Positions 1 to 12,844 of a stretch of DNA of 64,000 nt are shown piece by piece. Position numbers and translations under genes: made by a program. The number at the start of each line of letters is the position of its first letter. Positions within the stretch are counted from its first letter, which is position 1. Source of the stretch: Athripsodes cinereus (Eukaryota > Arthropoda > Insecta > Trichoptera > Leptoceridae); contig OX388305.1 in NCBI GenBank assembly GCA_947579605.1, forward strand, positions 22,395,542-22,459,541, in the 5' to 3' direction. The notes beneath the pieces are model-generated. The model did not search any database. It saw nothing but the letters and a program-made list of their open reading frames with translations, and was not told the origin of the DNA.

Positions 1-2594
1 GGTCAACTCGTAACACATATTCTGCAAATGAAAAAAATCATTTAATGCATCCAAAATATCCTAACCACACAAATATACAGTTTATATGTTTTCGTCGAAA
101 ATTTCAGTACAACTTAAGAAACATACACATGAAGTCGATTATTGAATGCATCATAGTACAACGCATTATTACAATATTCTTCATTTCAAAGGTCCAACAT
201 GAAAGCTTTAGTTACACCACTGTTTAATTTATATTTACATTGTATTGTATTTATATATGTTTTCTGTGTAATATAAATTAAGGATTGGTTAAGCATTGCA
301 TAATTGCACATTGCTCAGATGCGATATCAATGGTATATGATGCCCATGTATGTAGAAATGTTTTAATCGTTTAATTTAACCATAGAAGTTAAAATTCCAC
401 GCGCGAGTCCATTCATTCATACCATTATGTCCTTGGGCAACTCGTCACCTGGCTTACTATATTTATGTACTCGTATACTCACTAATAAATCAATTCATGC
501 TGTAAATATTATCGACCGACCGTACTTGATGGAAGTCCACGGTCATCAAAATAAATTTAAATAAAAAAAAATTAACAAACTATTAAGTAGATAGGTACAT
601 GAAATATTATAGTTTACTTTAACTAAGTTTTTTTTTAGTAAAATGTGGGTACGCAACGTTCGAATAACATACATCGGTTCTTGGATATAAGTCTTATAAG
701 TAAGTCTTATTTAACTTGAAATGGCTGCAAACAATTTGTTAATAAGAATTAAACCAAAAAATAAAAAAAGCAGATGAGTTAAATTCCAAAAGCTTCGACC
801 TTCAATTGTCTGTAGGGGCTATTAGTGACTGGTCCACTATGTGACCAGGAGTATGTGGTGTGGTATGTTAAGGTTCTTTCCAAGATATCAAAATGCTCGC
901 TAAAATACAATATAAATCAGTTTATCGTGTAAAGTCACTATTGTGTTTGTAAATAATATGTATTTATTATGTCGTCTGAAGTTTGAAATTAAAGATGCAG
1001 TTACTTCTGTTTAACGATTGGATTTTCTTGGATTGGATTGAAGTTTTTACTACTATATTTTGTTTAGTAATATTACCTATACGTATAACTAGTTGAGTAT
1101 GTCATCAAAAATCAAAAAGATAATACAAAAATTCGAAATCTTTACATATTATGTAGATAAGCATAGGTTTCATAAGGCTGTTGTATTTGAGAGTTTTTAG
1201 AAGTTGCATAATCTAATTACGTTTGAAGTAAATATTTATTTGCTTGTTTTATTGCTAAATGCACGTCTCCTTATAACGAAAAAGATAATGTACATAGATA
1301 CACTGCATCATATTATTATGATGATAATATACTCGTATAGAAAGATAGAATATAATATATGATAGTCAGTATTATAATGGTGTGCGCGGTCCTGCTGTCT
1401 GGACCTTTGCAATATATCACCTTGGGACGATGTTTTTTGCTTCTACATCGCAAACTAAATGGGCCAACAAAGCAGCTACTCCAAACATCAGATGACATCC
1501 TCTGATTGACGACAAGACAGTTTTGATGAGAAAAATATTTACAAATGTGATAACCATTAGATAAATATTGAAACATTCATAGTGTTTACATTTATTTATT
1601 ATGTATATAAAAAAATCATACTCAGTAGGTACATACTTTTTTAAGTAAATCCCATATAAAAGCGCAGAGAAATTAAGGTGTGTGAAATAGCAAATAAATA
1701 TGATATTGATAAGTAGTTATCTCACCTTTGATTCCCATTTAAAATCTCGTCATAAATGATTACATTAATGATATAATATTATTATCAAGGATAAACGTGT
1801 GTTTTAAATTGGAGAAAATGTATACCTATTAAAAATATAATGAAAGTGAAAGGTATTCAAAACGCGATTGTTAAGCATTTGATTCTTAAAAGATATAGTG
1901 GGTAATGGAAAAAAATATTTATAAATTATTGTTAATTCTATGTAACTGTAACACTAAGGTAACATGAAGTCGGTAGTAATATGACAAAAGTTTATAGGTC
2001 CGAAAGACCTATCAACTAGACCTATACTGTCAATATTTAAAATTATTGGCACTTCAAGTTCATCTTCATCAGTTTTTACCTAAAAATCGGATACGTCAAC
2101 TTTAACCACAGAAGTTTACCAACTATTATTATGTAATTTAGAAATGTTTTCATCAAGCTACCTCCAGTCACTAATATATGTTACATCTCATGGTGACCCT
2201 ACAGTAAAAATACTTCCAACTTTTTCTTGGTCATTCTTTTTGGTGAGACTGTTTGGATTAAATGAGCATTTGGATGGAATAAAATATCTTACAAAAAATA
2301 CTTTAAGAAAATTATTATGTCGAATATCAATACATATTATTTCTGTGCAAGTTTCAGTTTTTGTCTACTGTATACTTTATTGTAGAAACATGAGTTTCGT
2401 TACATTGAACATATTGTATTTATCATATTTTGATATTCGGATACTTTCTTGAAATGTAACATGTGTCTTGAAATACTACGTAGAGTGATCTGAGGTCCAA
2501 GAAGCAATAATGTACAGGGGTCTAAGTATACCTACTTCAGCTTATTTTTAGTTTAAATCAAGCGCATCTTTTCGTAAAAATTATTCATATTTCT

Positions 2595-2720
2595 GGCGCC
2601 TAGTGTGTCACCTAGGTAACGTTCTTGCCATTGAGTCACGAGGTCTCAGATTCAATTCCCGGCCAGGGCAATATGACAAATAACCTATACAAATTGTTCC
2701 AAGTTTCTATATTACATGTA
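2595..2720 (+). mobile_element. tRNA-derived SINE relic
   Basis: A tRNA-like head with a degenerate A box (near 2600-2625) and a B-box-like stretch, AGATTCAATTCCC, at about 2649-2661, followed by an unrelated body and a TGTGTGTG run. The body does not match the SINE at 30981-31175, so this is a second tRNA-SINE family or an old tRNA pseudogene. Confidence 0.45.
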
Positions 2721-2896
2721 AGTAAATGTGTGTGTGTTTCAATTTTCGCGATTAGAATATTCATTAATAAATAATATGACGTTGTCTTTTCAAAGCCTTA
2801 CCTATATGATTTTTGACGTTTCATTGGTTAAATTGTTCTCATACAAGAATTAATTCTTGAAATAACATCGATATGTTAAAGTTTATATTTTTTTAA

Positions 2897-3082
2897 CCGA
2901 CGGTTCTTGGTGTAAGTTCATGTTGAATTAATTATAAATAAAACACTTTTTTATAGTATATCCACTGTGACTTTTTATTGGATGCGAGTCGGCTTTTAAG
3001 AGCTTCCTCTCTCATCATCAGGCTAGCGTCACTTTACGCTGATGAGAGCGGAAGCTCTTGTAAGCCGGCTCGCGTCCAATAA
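2897..3082 (+). mobile_element. Hairpin element, copy 1 (AGAGCTTCC / TCATCAGGC family)
   Basis: A leader beginning CCGACGGTTCTTGGTG is followed by a CACTGTGAC motif and a long inverted repeat (2975-3082) whose arms carry GAGTCGGC, AAGAGCTTCC and CTCATCATCAGGC. A second copy in opposite orientation is at 47672-47840. The layout (leader, then an inverted block around CTGATGA) resembles the hammerhead-like insertions elsewhere in the window, but the GAAA part of a ribozyme core is missing here. Confidence 0.6.
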
Positions 3083-3278
3083 TGTCATGAATAAATAAAA
3101 AATCTTTTAAAGTACATATTCTAAATATTTTTTTTATTAAAAGTTAGTAATAAAACTATATTGCAATCAGGAACACTCCCGGTAAAAACATAAAGTGCTA
3201 TTGTTGTGTGTGTTGACTTCTATTAAAATAATTTCCAATTTACGAGTTATTTTTTTCCTCCATTATCCATCCATACAG

Positions 3279-3401
3279 ACATCCATCCCTTTCCAAGTGG
3301 GAACTCTGAACGCATTCCTCCAGTATCAAGGTCCATTGTTCATGTGGAATGCGAATATAAACATGAAATGGAACAAAAACTATCTTCACATGCATCACCA
3401 G
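3279..3401 (+). CDS. Candidate internal exon of an unknown plus-strand gene
   Basis: A 123-base block (41 codons, no phase shift) framed by a pyrimidine-rich tract ending CCATACAG and by CAG|GTACGT. It is open in the matching frame, and its third positions are much richer in G and C than the surrounding DNA, suggesting protein-coding constraint. The translation starts TSIPFQVGTLNAFLQ and ends NYLHMHHQ; I do not recognise it. It lies in the Wnt6 intron on the opposite strand, so it could be part of a nested gene or of an old transposon. No partner exon was found with confidence. Confidence 0.3.
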
Positions 3402-6400
3402 GTACGTATTACTTATCATTATAATTCTTATAAAAATGTTTATTCTATATATTTACATGTATGTTTGTATATCCATTATAGACATATTTTCCAGGCTGTG
3501 ATGGTATGTAATCTATGACGTTAGAGTTTTGGACTTAAAAAATTTCCGCTACCGATCATTTAATATTCCTTCACGGCACAAACATATTGTTTTTTATTTA
3601 TGGTGTATTTGATTTCAATGCAAATTCAATTCCATCATATTAAAAAAAAGTGATAAGGAAACTAATACCCTTTTTAAAATCTTGCATCCGTTAAGCAATT
3701 TATTTGCAATTTCAGATTTGGGAAGGAAAAACAAAAACGGAAAACAAATGGTGTGAAGTACCTAATTTCTAAAAAATGTGATAGTATATCCTCAAAGTAA
3801 TTGAGGAATTCATTAAATTTACTTAAAATAATTTTCAATAGACGGGAAAGGCTCCTAACAAAATCAGATCAAAAGCTAGGCTCGTAACTTGTCTCAATTA
3901 ATTTGTCTTTCAATGGATGGTTTCATGAAAGATTGCGGATTTAAGAAACTAGTTTTGCCTTTAATATGGTGAGGTGATTGTAAGTATGTCTCTCTGAAAA
4001 TATTTGTCAAGGTTGCATGTGAGTTGAATTTATACAATAATAATATTATAAAAACTTAATATAAAATAATATCTCACTCATGATATGAAAAACAAGGAAT
4101 CAATACATACACAACACCAATCAGACCAAAAATATTCAATGAGTTATGTTTCTCAGGGATGTTTGGAAAGCAATAACAACTTTCCTCAAAAAACTGTATA
4201 CTTTATACTTTGTGTATTCATTCTTGTAACTGAATATATTTTCTCAAAATAAAATGCTTAAAATATTTTTATTTATTGATAGGTACGCATACTCATCCCC
4301 ATTTCACATATAAGCATTTATTGTTTCTAAATGTTTGTTTAAATTTAATGAACAGGTTAAATTCTACTGAGACTGAATGCTTTTAATTTGAATTAAATAG
4401 CAGACAAATGACACAGTTGCTTCCAAATGTGTCCCATATCTAAGTAACTACCTACCTACTCCACTTCTGGTATGCAATATTAGATCGATAAAAATATCCC
4501 AATTAGACAAATATTTTGAGAATATCTTTAAATAAACTACCCAATAAAAGGTGCAAATTTAATAAATTAAAGTTTAAATGTCATATGTACTTAATTAAGA
4601 TCAAATTAATATTATTCATCGACCATAGATAGAAGTAATTCAGATTACAGAAATCTTTATTCGTTTGATAACGCTGGTATAAAAATGCCTGTAATAAAGT
4701 TGATGACCAGAATGCAATTATTATCAATCTACTTGCGGTATTAATATTGGCAGCACCCGTGAATGGTCTCTTATCAGAGGGCGTCAGGTAAACTGTTGAC
4801 ACCTGCTTCTAAATACCCGCACTATCTACACAGAGGTATGAAAATTGCTTATCATTTGATACAGTGGTTCGAAACATTTCAATTTAAATATACATACGTA
4901 ATAATTTGAAATTGAAAGAAATCACATAGGCATGAAGTCCGCCTTTTAGTTTTGACTTTATACAGTTTGTATACTTCACTTACTTACATAGGTACTCGTA
5001 TCTACAGTTATTACTGTCTATTGATGTAAATAAGACTAGTCTCCCCATATATTTCTAGACGGGTATGTCACTAGCTTTTACTATCATATTTTTTTATACT
5101 ATACTGATAAATCAATATTTAACTTATTTAAGCCAATATTGAACTTATGGGGAGTGCAAAAATCATATTAAGTTTCTAAAAACCACACGTGGGTAGCAAA
5201 TGAATTCACTTGACGTACCAATGATCATGTTGACGATTCTCTAGTATCATGCATAAAATAGCAATAAGTTATTTTTGAGACATAAATTAACACATTACTA
5301 TTTAGTTGTGGAGTTATAAAAATGAAACAAAGCAACAATTATATAGCTCCTATAAATGAGTACAAAAAAAAAGGATTCTACAAGATCAATTAATAAAGAT
5401 AAACAAAAATTTCTTCAATAACTGAAAATACAATCTATTTCATGAGATAGATTGTATTTAAGTGCCCAATATTGCAATAAATGTGTAACTAATAATTGAC
5501 TGCGTAGCTAGAAATATAGTATTAGGAATTATTGCAAAACAAATAAAGAACATTCAAATCGGACGAAATTTCTAGAAATAAATACAACACCGGTTCTTAT
5601 GTAGATATGAGTAGATCGCACCATTAAATAGTTTATAATACGTTCATCTAATCGGAAACAATATTCCATTTATAAATGCAGCAAAGATGCTATTATAAAA
5701 CAAGAGTTAATAGAATAAAATGTGATGTGTCATATTTGTTACAATGACCCCGTATTATAATATAGGTAGGTACATTATTATATCTCTGTGTTGTAATAAA
5801 AAAACGTTTTTAATAAAATAAAAGAAGCACGCAATAAAAACAAATTTCAACAAAGGAATAGTGATGGTATACAGAGGTCTTAAACATTTAAAATTTCTAT
5901 TAAATTTGATTCGATCAACGATTCCGAACTTTGGGAGCCGTTGCTGGTATAACCCTATGAGACAGTGTCAGAAATACTGCAATCTGGGAGATGTGTGAAG
6001 TATAAAATATTGTAAGATGGTGAAGACAATGGAGAAGATATTAATACGAACACGTCGAAAAACGATATAAAGAAAGCTGGGTTTCCACATCGCAAGAGGA
6101 CCTTTTTGCGTGAACAGACTTTGGGTCTCACATAAAATTTAGAAGGAAAAGAAGAGGAACTTATTTATTTATTTTTATAATTTATTTATTTTAGGAATTC
6201 TAATAGAACACGATTTTTTCAAAATCTGCGACATTTAATCATAGAAGATTATTAAATCTGAGAGATATTCCATTCCAATGTGAAGCATGTTTTCGCATTT
6301 TACTGAACGTGATCAACTGCGAGAGTGAAGATAAAGTGCACTCAAGCCCAAGCCGAATCGTATGCATCGGAACACCTTTTCTATTTCCTACCAAAAAAGA

Positions 6401-7261
6401 ATGTGCACAATCGTTATTTGATGGTACAGAACTGGACTTCCGATAAGAAAACCTTTGGTTTAAGTCCATTGTGGATCATAATTTTGGCGATAAATTATGT
6501 AATCGCTTAGCGCGAGTATTTTGAGATGTATTTTTAGTTAGCCACTTTAACTTTAAAACTTTCATTTTTTAAATATTATTACCGAAAAATCAAATAGCTA
6601 CTAACATTATATCAATTAAGCGACCTCTTTCGATCAATTTTTCCAATAAAATCTCCCCAAAAAAATAAGCTGATATCTCTATAGAACGAGTTTTTCTTAT
6701 AAAACATACAGGTGTTTTGAAGATCAAATCGAAAAAAGGAACATTTGTTAAAGCCTAAATAAAGTGTTTATTAAGATTTTTTCTCCTTAATATAATACAA
6801 TAATGTGAAGAAAGACAACATTATGGTTATGAATATCTATCGTTAAAGAGTCCATGCGTGAGGTCTTAAGGAGCTTATCTTTATAGCCCTCAATATATTG
6901 AAGTTGAGATAAGAAACGGGCACCCCAAGTACAGTCAGAGACCGGACGCAGTATAATTGCTGAAACTGATAACACAATGACAGGTTTGACGGTAGCAACT
7001 TTATTTTATGAAGAACCCCAACAATTTGATTGTTGAGAGTTTTTGGTGTGATTGAAACTTGCGATAGACATGGCTAATGGAATAATAATTAACTAAATAC
7101 TGGTATATATATACATACATATCTCCTTTGTATAATTTATTCGATTCAACGAATTAGGATGATGTTTATTTTTAAAGCCACACTTGATAGTCTTAATAAA
7201 TTATTTAACTAACGACAAATTGTTTTGAAATAAATGCTTTCATAGATTTTTTAGATAATTT

Positions 7262-7425
7262 ACTACTACTACTATACCATCACGGCTTATCCCACAAGTG
7301 CGATACACAGCGGTTTAACAACTTTTAATATACAAGCAGATTGTTTTCTTCATACCGAGAAAAATATGACATTCAGGATGGGTAGCACATCTGATTGCTG
7401 AATTGTAAATATTAACTGTCTTAAA
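7262..7425 (-). mobile_element. SINE-A copy, 3' part
   Basis: Read on the minus strand it ends in the shared tail (CCACTTGTGGGAT-like, GCCGTGATGGTATAGTA, then a TAG run). The same family occurs at 10738, 17790, 22474, 28325, 32030, 34150, 51650, 57530 and 60490. Confidence 0.6.
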
Positions 7426-7435
7426 TAATAAATAT

Positions 7436-7511
7436 GTGTCGCTGTGTTTCGAAATCCGCTATAACACATTCAAATGTATGTGTTATAGCGGATTTCGAAA
7501 CTCAGCGACAC
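7436..7511. repeat. Foldback element (34-bp arms)
   Basis: Two nearly identical inverted arms beginning GTGTCGCTG and continuing through TTTCGAAATCCGC, separated by about 8 bases. Likely a solo MITE or its terminal pair. No coding capacity. Confidence 0.6.
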
Positions 7512-7737
7512 TTATAATATGTGAGGTATTGGTTAAAACCTCGCGCATAAGACAATATCAACATTTAGTATTCAACGAGGAGACATGCCAACCATTTTAA
7601 AAGTATTATTGGTGCGGAGAAAAAAATTGCATGTTTATCACAAGCAGTAAATTCACTGGCTACCCCATGTGTAGGCTATATCGTGAAATTTTTGTAACAG
7701 GAGTAATAGTAAAAAAATTGGTACTGGTCAATCTTAC

Positions 7738-7958
7738 CTTTCAATAGTATTTTCTTCATGCTTTTCCTCACTGTAGTACAATTCCATCTTCTAGATTTGA
7801 ACTGGTAACCACATTCAGAGACTCCCATCGTTACTCCTTTGCTTACTTCCTTGAGCAAGGCGGTCTCGTTCCTACAGATGTCAGCTAACTTGCCACGTTG
7901 CTTAGCATATTTTTTACAGATCAGGTAAGGATCCATCACCACGTGATTTCCGGCAACC
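7738..7958 (-). CDS. Wnt6: Wnt6 coding exon: N-terminal part of mature Wnt domain
   Basis: This 221-base exon encodes 73 full codons of a Wnt family protein, a secreted, lipid-modified ligand that acts through Frizzled receptors. Diagnostic features are NHVVMDPYLICKK near the start, the IC..E segment, then VSECGYQF and RRWNCTT, the classic Wnt (E/C)-Q-(F)-RWNC signature with its cysteines. The KSMKKILLK ending favours Wnt6 over Wnt1, WntA or Wnt10, whose sequences differ here. Splice sites are clear: acceptor TTTACAG and donor G|GTAAGA. The upstream phase fits the signal-peptide exon at 45597-45658; the downstream phase leaves one base, so the next exon begins in the second codon position and lies beyond the left edge. 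A longer open frame to 8050 just reads into the intron. Subtype assignment is from memory of the family, so Wnt6 is likely rather than proven. Confidence 0.85.
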
Positions 7959-8932
7959 CTGTAAAGAAATGTATATTTAAAAAATTTCCATCCTAGAGAA
8001 AAAAAACGCATTTTATAATGGTTGTGAAAATCAATGTTGCATTTCTTCAATGGAATACTATTTTAAAAATTTTCGAACACTTTTTTATTGAAATTTATAC
8101 ACATTTGGATCATAAATTCGTACATTGGTATTTCGAAAACGGTCACCGATTACTAATCTTTTATGTATGAACAAAGCCCGAAAAACTTTTTTTTTAATAT
8201 CATAATTCCCATAATTTGTCAAAACTTTTATTCAAAGAATTTTCTATACTTATAATTTTGAAATAATTAGAATGTACTGAAATAACTTTCTCGTGTACTT
8301 TATCAATATTCAACCGAAAATTTACTGTATCTTAAAAACATACATAAATATTGTTTCGACGCTCGAGCATTTTTAGTTAATAAGTGAAAATCATTTTTTT
8401 ATAAAAAAGTATGTTCAAATATTTTCAGATTATACTAATACAAAATTCGGGCTTTACCCGCTCTGTCAATATTAACATATTATAAATCTAGACATCACCT
8501 CTGAAGTAACATACATTCAATTGAATATACGGAACTTATCTAGTTTTAATGAACGCATAAATACTTGATATTATTGAACTATTTTTATGTAGATATGTAG
8601 TATTCAACCTGGAGAACAAGAATCCGTCGCACAATTGTGGATTTTTTAAGCACAACAATAAATATTTGCATTTTTCGTATGCCCTTGACGTATCACAAGT
8701 ATCCTATAAATATCGGGGGCCATGTTGAAATTTGCACAGAGAAATGGTTCATTGTTACCAACATAACAAAAACAATGTTTACTGGACAAAATACAACGGA
8801 AGTCAAAATTAGACAATGGGGAAAAAAGTCAAAATAATGAAATGGGAAAATTATTACAATTTATTAAATTGAAAATAGACATACCTCATATTATTATTAT
8901 AAATCCTTTTTCTTATATACTGTATTTGTGTT

Positions 8933-9993
8933 GTTAGGTAGTCTGGTGCTAATATATGCAAAAACACATTTAATAAGTTGACTGATTGCGGGTTAGGTTT
9001 GTTAGGTAGTACGGTGCTAATATATGCAAAAACACATTTATTACGTTGACTGATTGCGGGTTAGGTTTGTTAGGTAGTACGGTGCTAATATATGCAAAAA
9101 CACATTTATTACGTTGACTGATTGCGGGTTAGGTTTGTTAGGTAGTACGGTGCTAATATATGCAAAACACATTTATTACGTTGACTGATTGCTGGTTAGG
9201 TTTGTTAGGTAGTACGGTGCTAATATATGCAAAAACACATTTATTACGTTGACTGATTGCGGGTTAGGTTTGTTAGGTAGTACGGTGCTAATATATGCAA
9301 AAACACATTTATTACGTTGACTGATTGCGGGTTAGGTTTGTTAGGTAGTACGGTGCTAATATATGCAAAACACATTTATTACGTTGACTGATTGCTGGTT
9401 AGGTTTGTTAGGTAGTACGGTGCTAATATATGCAAAAACACATTTATTACGTTGACTGATTGCTGGTTAGGTTTGTTAGGTAGTACGGTGCTAATATATG
9501 CAAAAACACATTTATTACGTTGACTGATTGCGGGTTAGGTTTGTTAGGTAGTACGGTGCTAATATATGCAAAAACACATTTATTACGTTGACTGATTGCG
9601 GGTTAGGTTTGTTAGGTAGTACGGTGCTAATATATGCAAAAACACATTTATTACGTTGACTGATTGCGGGTTAGGTTTGTTAGGTAGTACGGTGCTAATA
9701 TATGCAAAACACATTTATTACGTTGACTGATTGCTGGTTAGGTTTGTTAGGTAGTACGGTGCTAATATATGCAAAAACACATTTATTACGTTGACTGATT
9801 GCTGGTTAGGTTTGTTAGGTAGTACGGTGCTAATATATGCAAAAACACATTTATTACGTTGACTGATTGCGGGTTAGGTTTGTTAGGTAGTACGGTGCTA
9901 ATATATGCAAAAACACATTTATTACGTTGACTGATTGCGGGTTAGGTTTGTTAGGTAGTACGGTGCTAATATATGCAAAAACACATTTATTAC
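8933..9993. repeat. 68-bp minisatellite, about 15.6 copies
   Basis: Head-to-tail units beginning GTTAGGTAGTACGGTGC. Unit starts are 8933, 9001, 9069, 9137, 9204, 9272, 9340, 9407, 9475, 9543, 9611, 9679, 9746, 9814, 9882 and a partial at 9950. The units fall into three types: A (five A's before CAC; TGCGGG), B (four A's, 67 bp; TGCTGG) and C (five A's; TGCTGG). The order from the left is A-like A A B A A B C A A A B C A A A, so blocks of several units have been copied together. Each unit contains the pentamer TTAGG twice. It lies in the large Wnt6 intron close to exon 7738-7958. Confidence 0.95.
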
Positions 9994-10737
9994 TTTAATT
10001 TTATAAAATTAGTGATATATATGGTATTTATGGATTTAATTAATTTTTTTATTGAAAATTTATCATTTTTCTCTATGGTATGCATTGTTTTTGTCATATT
10101 GGTAATCCTGCAATTCATTTCCTATATTTTTGTGTCAACATGGCGTCAGATACTTGTTTTGATTGTGATGTGTAAATCGTGTGCAAAATATGCAAATAAT
10201 TAATTTTGTGTGCGTTAAATCATCTTATTTTGGATGGATTATCATTTCTCAGGTAGAAAACTACATATTCACATAAATATAACTTGAAAATTCATAATAA
10301 TTTTTTTGAATAGTTCATCTAGTCTAGATATTTACCGAATATACATATTTCTAACCCATATGTTGAGTGTCTGAATATTATAAACACAATTCCCGAAGAA
10401 TGCTGTAAACAAATCACTTAACATCTTTATACTGAAACGCTCAAAGGCATTGTACTGATGATTGACGTTTGACGTAGGAGAAAATATGGCTTACGAATTA
10501 CCTATATTATTTCATACTGTGTTGGATAATTGAACCAGATGTTTCCCAAACAGGGTATTGCAACTGCATTATATTACGTATATTTGGTATAATGATTGCA
10601 TACAGCAAGTGTATTTAATGGTTAGTCCATGTAATTTTATTGGTTTTTTACATGTTTTATATTCATAGGTATTTATCTTTATAGTCACAGAATCTCCCAT
10701 AATGTGAGTAGTAAATTAACTTCATAATTTAAATATG
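9994..10737. other. No recognisable feature
   Basis: AT-rich intronic DNA. The open frame at 9973-10203 starts within the 68-bp array and looks like chance. Confidence 0.5.
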
Positions 10738-10925
10738 TATGTTGTCCCTCCATGCTAATGAAAAAGAGATATTCGGAATGGGGGATATACATCATCGCTG
10801 GATTGAAGATATTGTAAATGTATGATTCGTGATTTTCCCCATATACTTGCTTTTTACCGATCACTCGAAACCTACCTAAAAAGCGAGTGAGACCTGTTTG
10901 CCGAGGACACTGTTGAAATATTATA
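10738..10925 (-). mobile_element. SINE-A copy, internal part
   Basis: Shares the TCACTCGAAACCT and GAGTGAGACC...TTTGCCG blocks with the full-length copies at 32030 and 57530, but lacks the common 3' tail. Diverged. Confidence 0.5.
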
Positions 10926-11252
10926 TAACAGTGCCTTTAAAAAATAAACCTAGAAAAAAGGTAATTGATGTTTCATTAATAATTAGCCAAGGTTAGGTAA
11001 TTTTAAGTAATTTGCACTCGTAGGTATATTAAACAAACGTTTTCAATTAAATGAAGATATATGTATGTTATCCATCTTTAATTTCATTATCATATCTTAT
11101 TTTCATGGCAATAAAATGATGACCTGTGGGTTCATTACATGTGGATAGTTGGTAATCCCGTGTACAGAAGACGCCGTAATGATTTAGAGTGATAATTTCT
11201 TTGAGATATTAATAAAAAGAAAACTCATTAGTAAAGTAGGTAGTTAAAATGG

Positions 11253-11511
11253 TAAAAAAAGTTCAATAAATCAAATGTTTTTGTGTTAACATTTTGGAAA
11301 TTCATTATAATTAAAATGAATTTAAAAACACTGTATAATTTCCAAATTAAATTTATTCACCTCAAACGTTTTTGCCAAGGCTTCTACTTGGCATCATCAG
11401 GACGACCGATGATGCCAAGTAGAAGCCTTGGCGAAAACGTTTGAGGTGAATAAATTTAATTTGGAAATTATACAGTGTTTTTAAATTCATTTTAATAATA
11501 AAAAAAGTTCA
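11253..11511 (-). mobile_element. Hammerhead-like palindromic insertion with 13-bp target repeats
   Basis: Identical direct repeats TAAAAAAAGTTCA (11253-11265 and 11499-11511) flank a 233-bp insert. The insert has a leader similar to the one at 61407 (TTTTTGTGTT, then GGAAAT.CATT) and a near-perfect inverted repeat with 89-bp arms (11310-11398 and 11408-11496, 9-base spacer). On the minus strand the left arm reads CTGATGA, a GCCAAG/CTTGGC stem, then an AAAA stretch and AACGTT; on the plus strand the right arm has GAAAACGTT but CCGATGA. Each half therefore has one changed core base relative to a hammerhead. Confidence 0.75.
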
Positions 11512-12844
11512 TTCACTAGTTACTTATAATATGTTAAAGTATCGACTCTTTGTTGCCAGATATTTTCAGAGAAGACTTGCGATTCTTGTAGTCCATTACT
11601 CACCACTTTGCGAAGAACACAAAAGATAAATAAAATGTTGTATTAATAATTTCTCATTTATCTATTCTTTGCACAAAAGCACCAAACTTCCTAGACTTGT
11701 TATTTTGTATATTACATCTTATCATTGCAAACAATATTAAAATAAACAAACATTTCTTCTTTTTGACTACGTACATAAACAATTTTCCATACACAAAAAG
11801 TACTTCAAAGAGATTATTATAAAAATAATGCATCTCTTCTTACAACATGTGTACCGCCTCATAGACGATATATTATAACTGGCACTTGAATGACCACTTA
11901 TTATATAATTTTCGCATAATACAAAAAACAAGATATAAGTTCTTGATCCATATTACAGTTGTGCAAATAATACAATGTTTATATTTAAGCATAAAAGCTG
12001 TGTCCGAAACATGATTATATTGAATGAAGATATTGCATTCGGTCTAAACCAGAAGCTGTTGGTAATTTGTTTTCTTCTTATAAATTAATTATTTATAGAG
12101 GCTGCTACAATGGCGACATGAAAAAATATTTTTAACAATGTTTTAATTCGAAATATCAGTTAATAACATTTTACATTGCTTTAACTAATGTTTATTTTCC
12201 TATTAGTCACTATTGTGAATCGTCATGTAATTATTCTTATAGTGAGGAAATAGTTATCTCTCAGAAATATTTCGAACATTGCATATTTTGACGCATTGAT
12301 TTCGGCCTTCGGCTACCGTCTTATATAAGTGATGGGTTATTATTTATTTTCGCACATCAAAGAGGAAATTTTTACTGGCATTTGACTTACTAATAATTGA
12401 CGAGCATGTAAACTCAAATCGTCCATGAATTAAAACTTTTCATATCTATATAGATCAGCTAATTTCATCATTTTACTGAACTGCAAATAGTTTCTAATGA
12501 GATTCAATTACAAATCATTACATCTTATTTCAGTTGTATGATATCAAATAAGTTAACTTTTTTAAACAATCGCTTGTCTTACTCAGAAGTATAGATGTTA
12601 ATCATCGTTGGAATTTTACAATTTTAGATGAGTTATTCCCATCGATTCAATTCCGATTAATGAAAATTCTGATCATCGAACGCAACATATGATTTTTTTT
12701 CATATGTAAACTAAATATAAAACTTTCAAAATTTTCTCAGTAATGTGATGAGCATGATGCAAAGAGATTAAAAATGTCGCACGGGATCAATAATTACTCT
12801 CAACCAGCCTCACGTTCATTCATAAGTATCTAGAATTCTAGACT
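11512..12844. other. No recognisable feature
   Basis: AT-rich intronic DNA; no repeats, long frames or splice-framed blocks noticed. Confidence 0.4.

Larger units (their letters stand above)
1..7737 (-). other. Wnt6: Next Wnt6 intron, partial (runs off left edge)
   Basis: Follows the donor GTAAGA at 7737. No later Wnt exon (for example one with the conserved region after RWNC) is visible on the minus strand, so the intron is at least 7.7 kb. It contains a tRNA-like SINE near 2595, a hairpin element at 2897-3082, a possible plus-strand exon at 3279-3401 and a SINE-A copy and foldback at 7262-7511. In 1-2590 and 3405-7260 I otherwise see only AT-rich unique sequence; a 42-codon plus-strand frame near 1379-1510 lacks support. 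Confidence 0.55.

Noticed and set aside
1379..1510. 42-codon plus-strand frame starting MVCAVLLSGPLQ
   Set aside because: No splice sites, no homology recognised, embedded in AT-rich DNA; too short to support.
2975..3082. Hammerhead ribozyme in the AGAGCTTCC hairpin
   Set aside because: CTGATGA and a stem are present, but the required GAAA is TTGTAA or TTAAAA; only the layout resembles the hammerhead family.
7676..8050. Full 124-codon frame as a short independent Wnt-like gene
   Set aside because: Residues before VAGNHVV and after KKILLK are intron read-through; the splice sites at 7958 and 7738 and the phase match to 45597 show it is an internal exon.
8933..9993. CRISPR-like regular array
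   Set aside because: There are no unique spacers; the whole 68-bp unit repeats. The genome is also clearly that of an animal.
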